From: Tateyamaria pelophila
GTDB lineage: Bacteria > Pseudomonadota > Alphaproteobacteria > Rhodobacterales > Rhodobacteraceae
Length of the DNA: 48,519 nucleotides
Reading direction: 5' to 3'
Assembly: GCF_019966495.1 (NCBI RefSeq)
Contig: NZ_JAIMIA010000029.1
Coordinates: 1 to 48,519 of the forward strand
Shown: piece by piece, positions 48,134-48,519 of the stretch
Layout of the letters: every line of letters begins with the position of its first letter
Numbering within the stretch: the first letter of the stretch is position 1
Translations under genes and position numbers: made by a program
Notes under the pieces: generated by a model
What the model was told of the DNA's origin: nothing
Seen by the model: the letters and a program-made list of their open reading frames with translations, nothing else
Database searches by the model: none

Positions 48134-48519
48134 CAGGCCGCCTTTCGGTTATGCAATGTCTCATCCACTCTCGCAGGCGTTGACGGGACGAGCCCACCGC
48201 TGCGAGGTTGGACCGTATGTGGATCAAAATAATCGGAAAATCCACCTGTTTCGATCCGGCGACGTGCCTTGTGCCAACGGCGAAAACCGCCATGGATCGC
48301 CAGGGCGGTTCATGATGAGGGTGGTGAAAAAACCCATCCGGGGCGGACATTGATCGGGCGGGGAGGGAGAAGCGTTACAGACTGGTAGTGCCCTCCAGCC
48401 TGTAACGTGATCCAGTCATTCGAGCGTATCGTCTCGAAATCTGTATTCCTCCGGTGAGGGCCGTCTTTTTGATTGTTGGGGATTTTTGTAGCGTTTGCAT
48501 TTATGAGCAGCAGCAAATC
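48134..48519. other. Right-end intergenic region
   Basis: Upstream of the isomerase. No reliable gene; the only structure seen is the inverted repeat at 48373-48407. Confidence 0.5.
48373..48407. repeat. Inverted repeat, arms CGTTACAG/CTGTAACG
   Basis: Perfect 8-bp outer arms continue inwards as CTGG/CCAG with one mismatch, giving 12 of 13 paired positions around a 9-nt loop. It may be an operator or a stem-loop. Confidence 0.75.

Overview
The window looks like part of an extrachromosomal replicon (plasmid or chromid) of an alphaproteobacterium, most probably a Rhodobacterales/Roseobacter-group organism. The reasons are a parA-parB-DnaA-like replication initiator module of the type described on roseobacter plasmids, GC-rich coding with many 4-nt ATGA gene overlaps, and the families present (alternative N-type ATPase, host attachment protein, MR/MLE enzyme, IspZ-like septation protein, D-lyxose isomerase). 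No rRNA, tRNA or CRISPR array was seen.

Region 1 (1-8960) is a decaying stress/redox-sensing area. It holds an IS66 end that cut off a Crp/Fnr regulator, a Na+/Ca2+ antiporter remnant, a VIT-type iron/manganese transporter, an M50 protease with CBS domains, a broken quinone oxidoreductase, a host attachment (baeRF-like) protein, a FixL-like PAS hybrid histidine kinase, a convergent OmpR-type response regulator, an intact Crp/Fnr regulator and a truncated IS630. Region 2 (8961-15597, minus strand) is a complete nine-gene N-type ATPase operon in the order atpD-C-Q-R-B-E-F-A-G. Region 3 (15598-18384) has the operon leader, a serine recombinase remnant, a DnaJ/CbpA-like chaperone, an IS5 end and a complete IS6 element. 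Region 4 (18385-32031) is a carbon/energy island: the 3' part of a cyclic beta-glucan synthase-like gene cut by IS6, two small conserved genes, a PfkB sugar kinase, PEP synthase, and an overlapping quartet of acetyl-CoA synthetase, fused E1 alpha/beta 2-oxoacid dehydrogenase, E2 and an acyl carrier protein.

Region 5 (32032-36375) is an IS5/IS6/IS21 mosaic followed by a DUF2267 protein, a universal stress protein and degenerate DNA. Region 6 (36376-41499) is the plasmid maintenance core: ccdAB toxin-antitoxin, tyrosine recombinase, three 16-bp parS-like palindromes, parB, parA, a repeat-rich candidate origin and the DnaA-like initiator. Region 7 (41500-48519) is ordinary accessory cargo: MR/MLE enzyme, septation protein, alpha/beta-hydrolase membrane protein, PpiC isomerase, HupE/UreJ protein and lyxose isomerase.

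The metabolic and stress genes look connected. Sites resembling the FNR/FixK box (TTGAT-N4-ATCAA) lie in the divergent host-attachment/kinase spacer, ahead of the N-ATPase operon, and on both sides of the ppsA/acs spacer, and the intact Crp/Fnr regulator has an FNR-like recognition helix (ETISR). My inference is that this is a portable low-oxygen or energy-limitation survival island (ATPase, gluconeogenesis, acetate/pyruvate activation, chaperone, stress proteins) riding on a DnaA-like replicon and now being eroded by insertion sequences.
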